DNA of 64,000 nucleotides. Origin: an uncultured Halieaceae bacterium. GTDB taxonomy: Bacteria; Pseudomonadota; Gammaproteobacteria; Pseudomonadales; Halieaceae. The stretch covers positions 19,401 through 83,400 of the forward strand of contig CALJGI010000008.1 in the NCBI GenBank assembly GCA_938074045.1, read 5' to 3'. The notes beneath the pieces are model-generated. The model worked only from the letters and a program-made list of their open reading frames with translations. It searched no databases and was not told the DNA's origin. Positions 63,878-64,000 of the stretch are shown piece after piece. The stretch's first letter is position 1, and every line of letters starts with the position of its first letter. The translations under genes were made by a program, and so were the position numbers.

Positions 63878-64000
63878 AATATCAATGTAGCCAAAACCTC
63901 ATCAGGGCTCGTGCGGACCAGTACAAGCCCGTTAAGCAATCGGAACTTCCGAATTTGTCTCTGGTCCATCTGTAACTGATCCCGGCTGATGCTCCTCCTG

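Noticed and set aside
63878..64000. Possible minus-strand coding or integrase end, or rimP, after tRNA-Leu
   Set aside because: One minus frame is open from the window edge to a stop at 63932 (22 codons), too short to recognise. The window ends before any decision about an integrated element or rimP is possible.
1..64000. CRISPR arrays, insertion sequences, prophage genes
   Set aside because: No regular repeat-spacer pattern, transposase motif or phage structural gene was seen on either strand.

Overview
The window reads as a chromosomal segment of a marine-type gammaproteobacterium, most likely Cellvibrionales (Halieaceae or Spongiibacteraceae-like). This is inferred from gene content and order, not from a database match. 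The order carA-carB-greA-yhbY(-)-rlmE-ftsH-folP-glmM-tpiA-secG-tRNA-Leu(GAG) is the classical gammaproteobacterial housekeeping arrangement. The accessory part (TonB receptor, sulfatase, several acyl-CoA dehydrogenases, Rieske oxygenase, many SDRs, cyanophycin genes) suits an aerobic oligotroph that degrades lipids or isoprenoids.

Layout. 1-2 kb: 3' end of tamB, then hspQ. 2-4.8 kb (minus): a tight operon for trimethylaminoethylphosphonate oxidation (tmpA, tmpB) followed by a MetE-core methyltransferase gene. 4.9-11.2 kb: a Tat/lipoprotein-like SDR, a luciferase-like flavin oxidoreductase, a TonB-dependent receptor and a sulfatase. 11.2-21.3 kb: an ABC export module (two paralogous FtsX/MacB-type permeases, one ATPase, one HlyD-type adaptor) divergent from an NtrC-family regulator and its histidine kinase; a good sigma-54 promoter and paired repeats lie between them. 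21.3-27.7 kb (minus): Rieske oxygenase, SDR, esterase, acyl-CoA ligase, an SGNH-like membrane-anchored protein and an SDR remnant. 27.9-30 kb: aldo/keto reductase and MscS channel.

30.1-38.5 kb (plus): glycerol-3-phosphate dehydrogenase, then a complete cyanophycin locus: isoaspartyl dipeptidase, cyanophycinase, cyanophycin synthetase CphA and the shorter CphA'. These genes can store nitrogen as Asp-Arg polymer and return it as amino acids. 38.6-46.6 kb: an NTF2-like protein, then a seven-gene beta-oxidation operon (three acyl-CoA dehydrogenases, MaoC hydratase, SDR, thiolase, quinone-oxidoreductase-like protein). Its promoter carries a 15-bp palindrome over the -10 box. 46.6-50.7 kb (minus): Orn/Lys/Arg-type decarboxylase, MFS transporter and 2OG-Fe(II) oxygenase in one close operon. 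50.8-52.1 kb: exported amidohydrolase. 52.3-63.9 kb: the housekeeping block.

The best candidates for undescribed biology are the MetE-core enzyme fused by operon to a betaine-producing phosphonate pathway, the decarboxylase-MFS-oxygenase operon, and the sigma-54-controlled twin-permease exporter. All three are hypotheses from context. No gap longer than 300 bases lacks a gene. No CRISPR array, insertion sequence or rRNA was seen.
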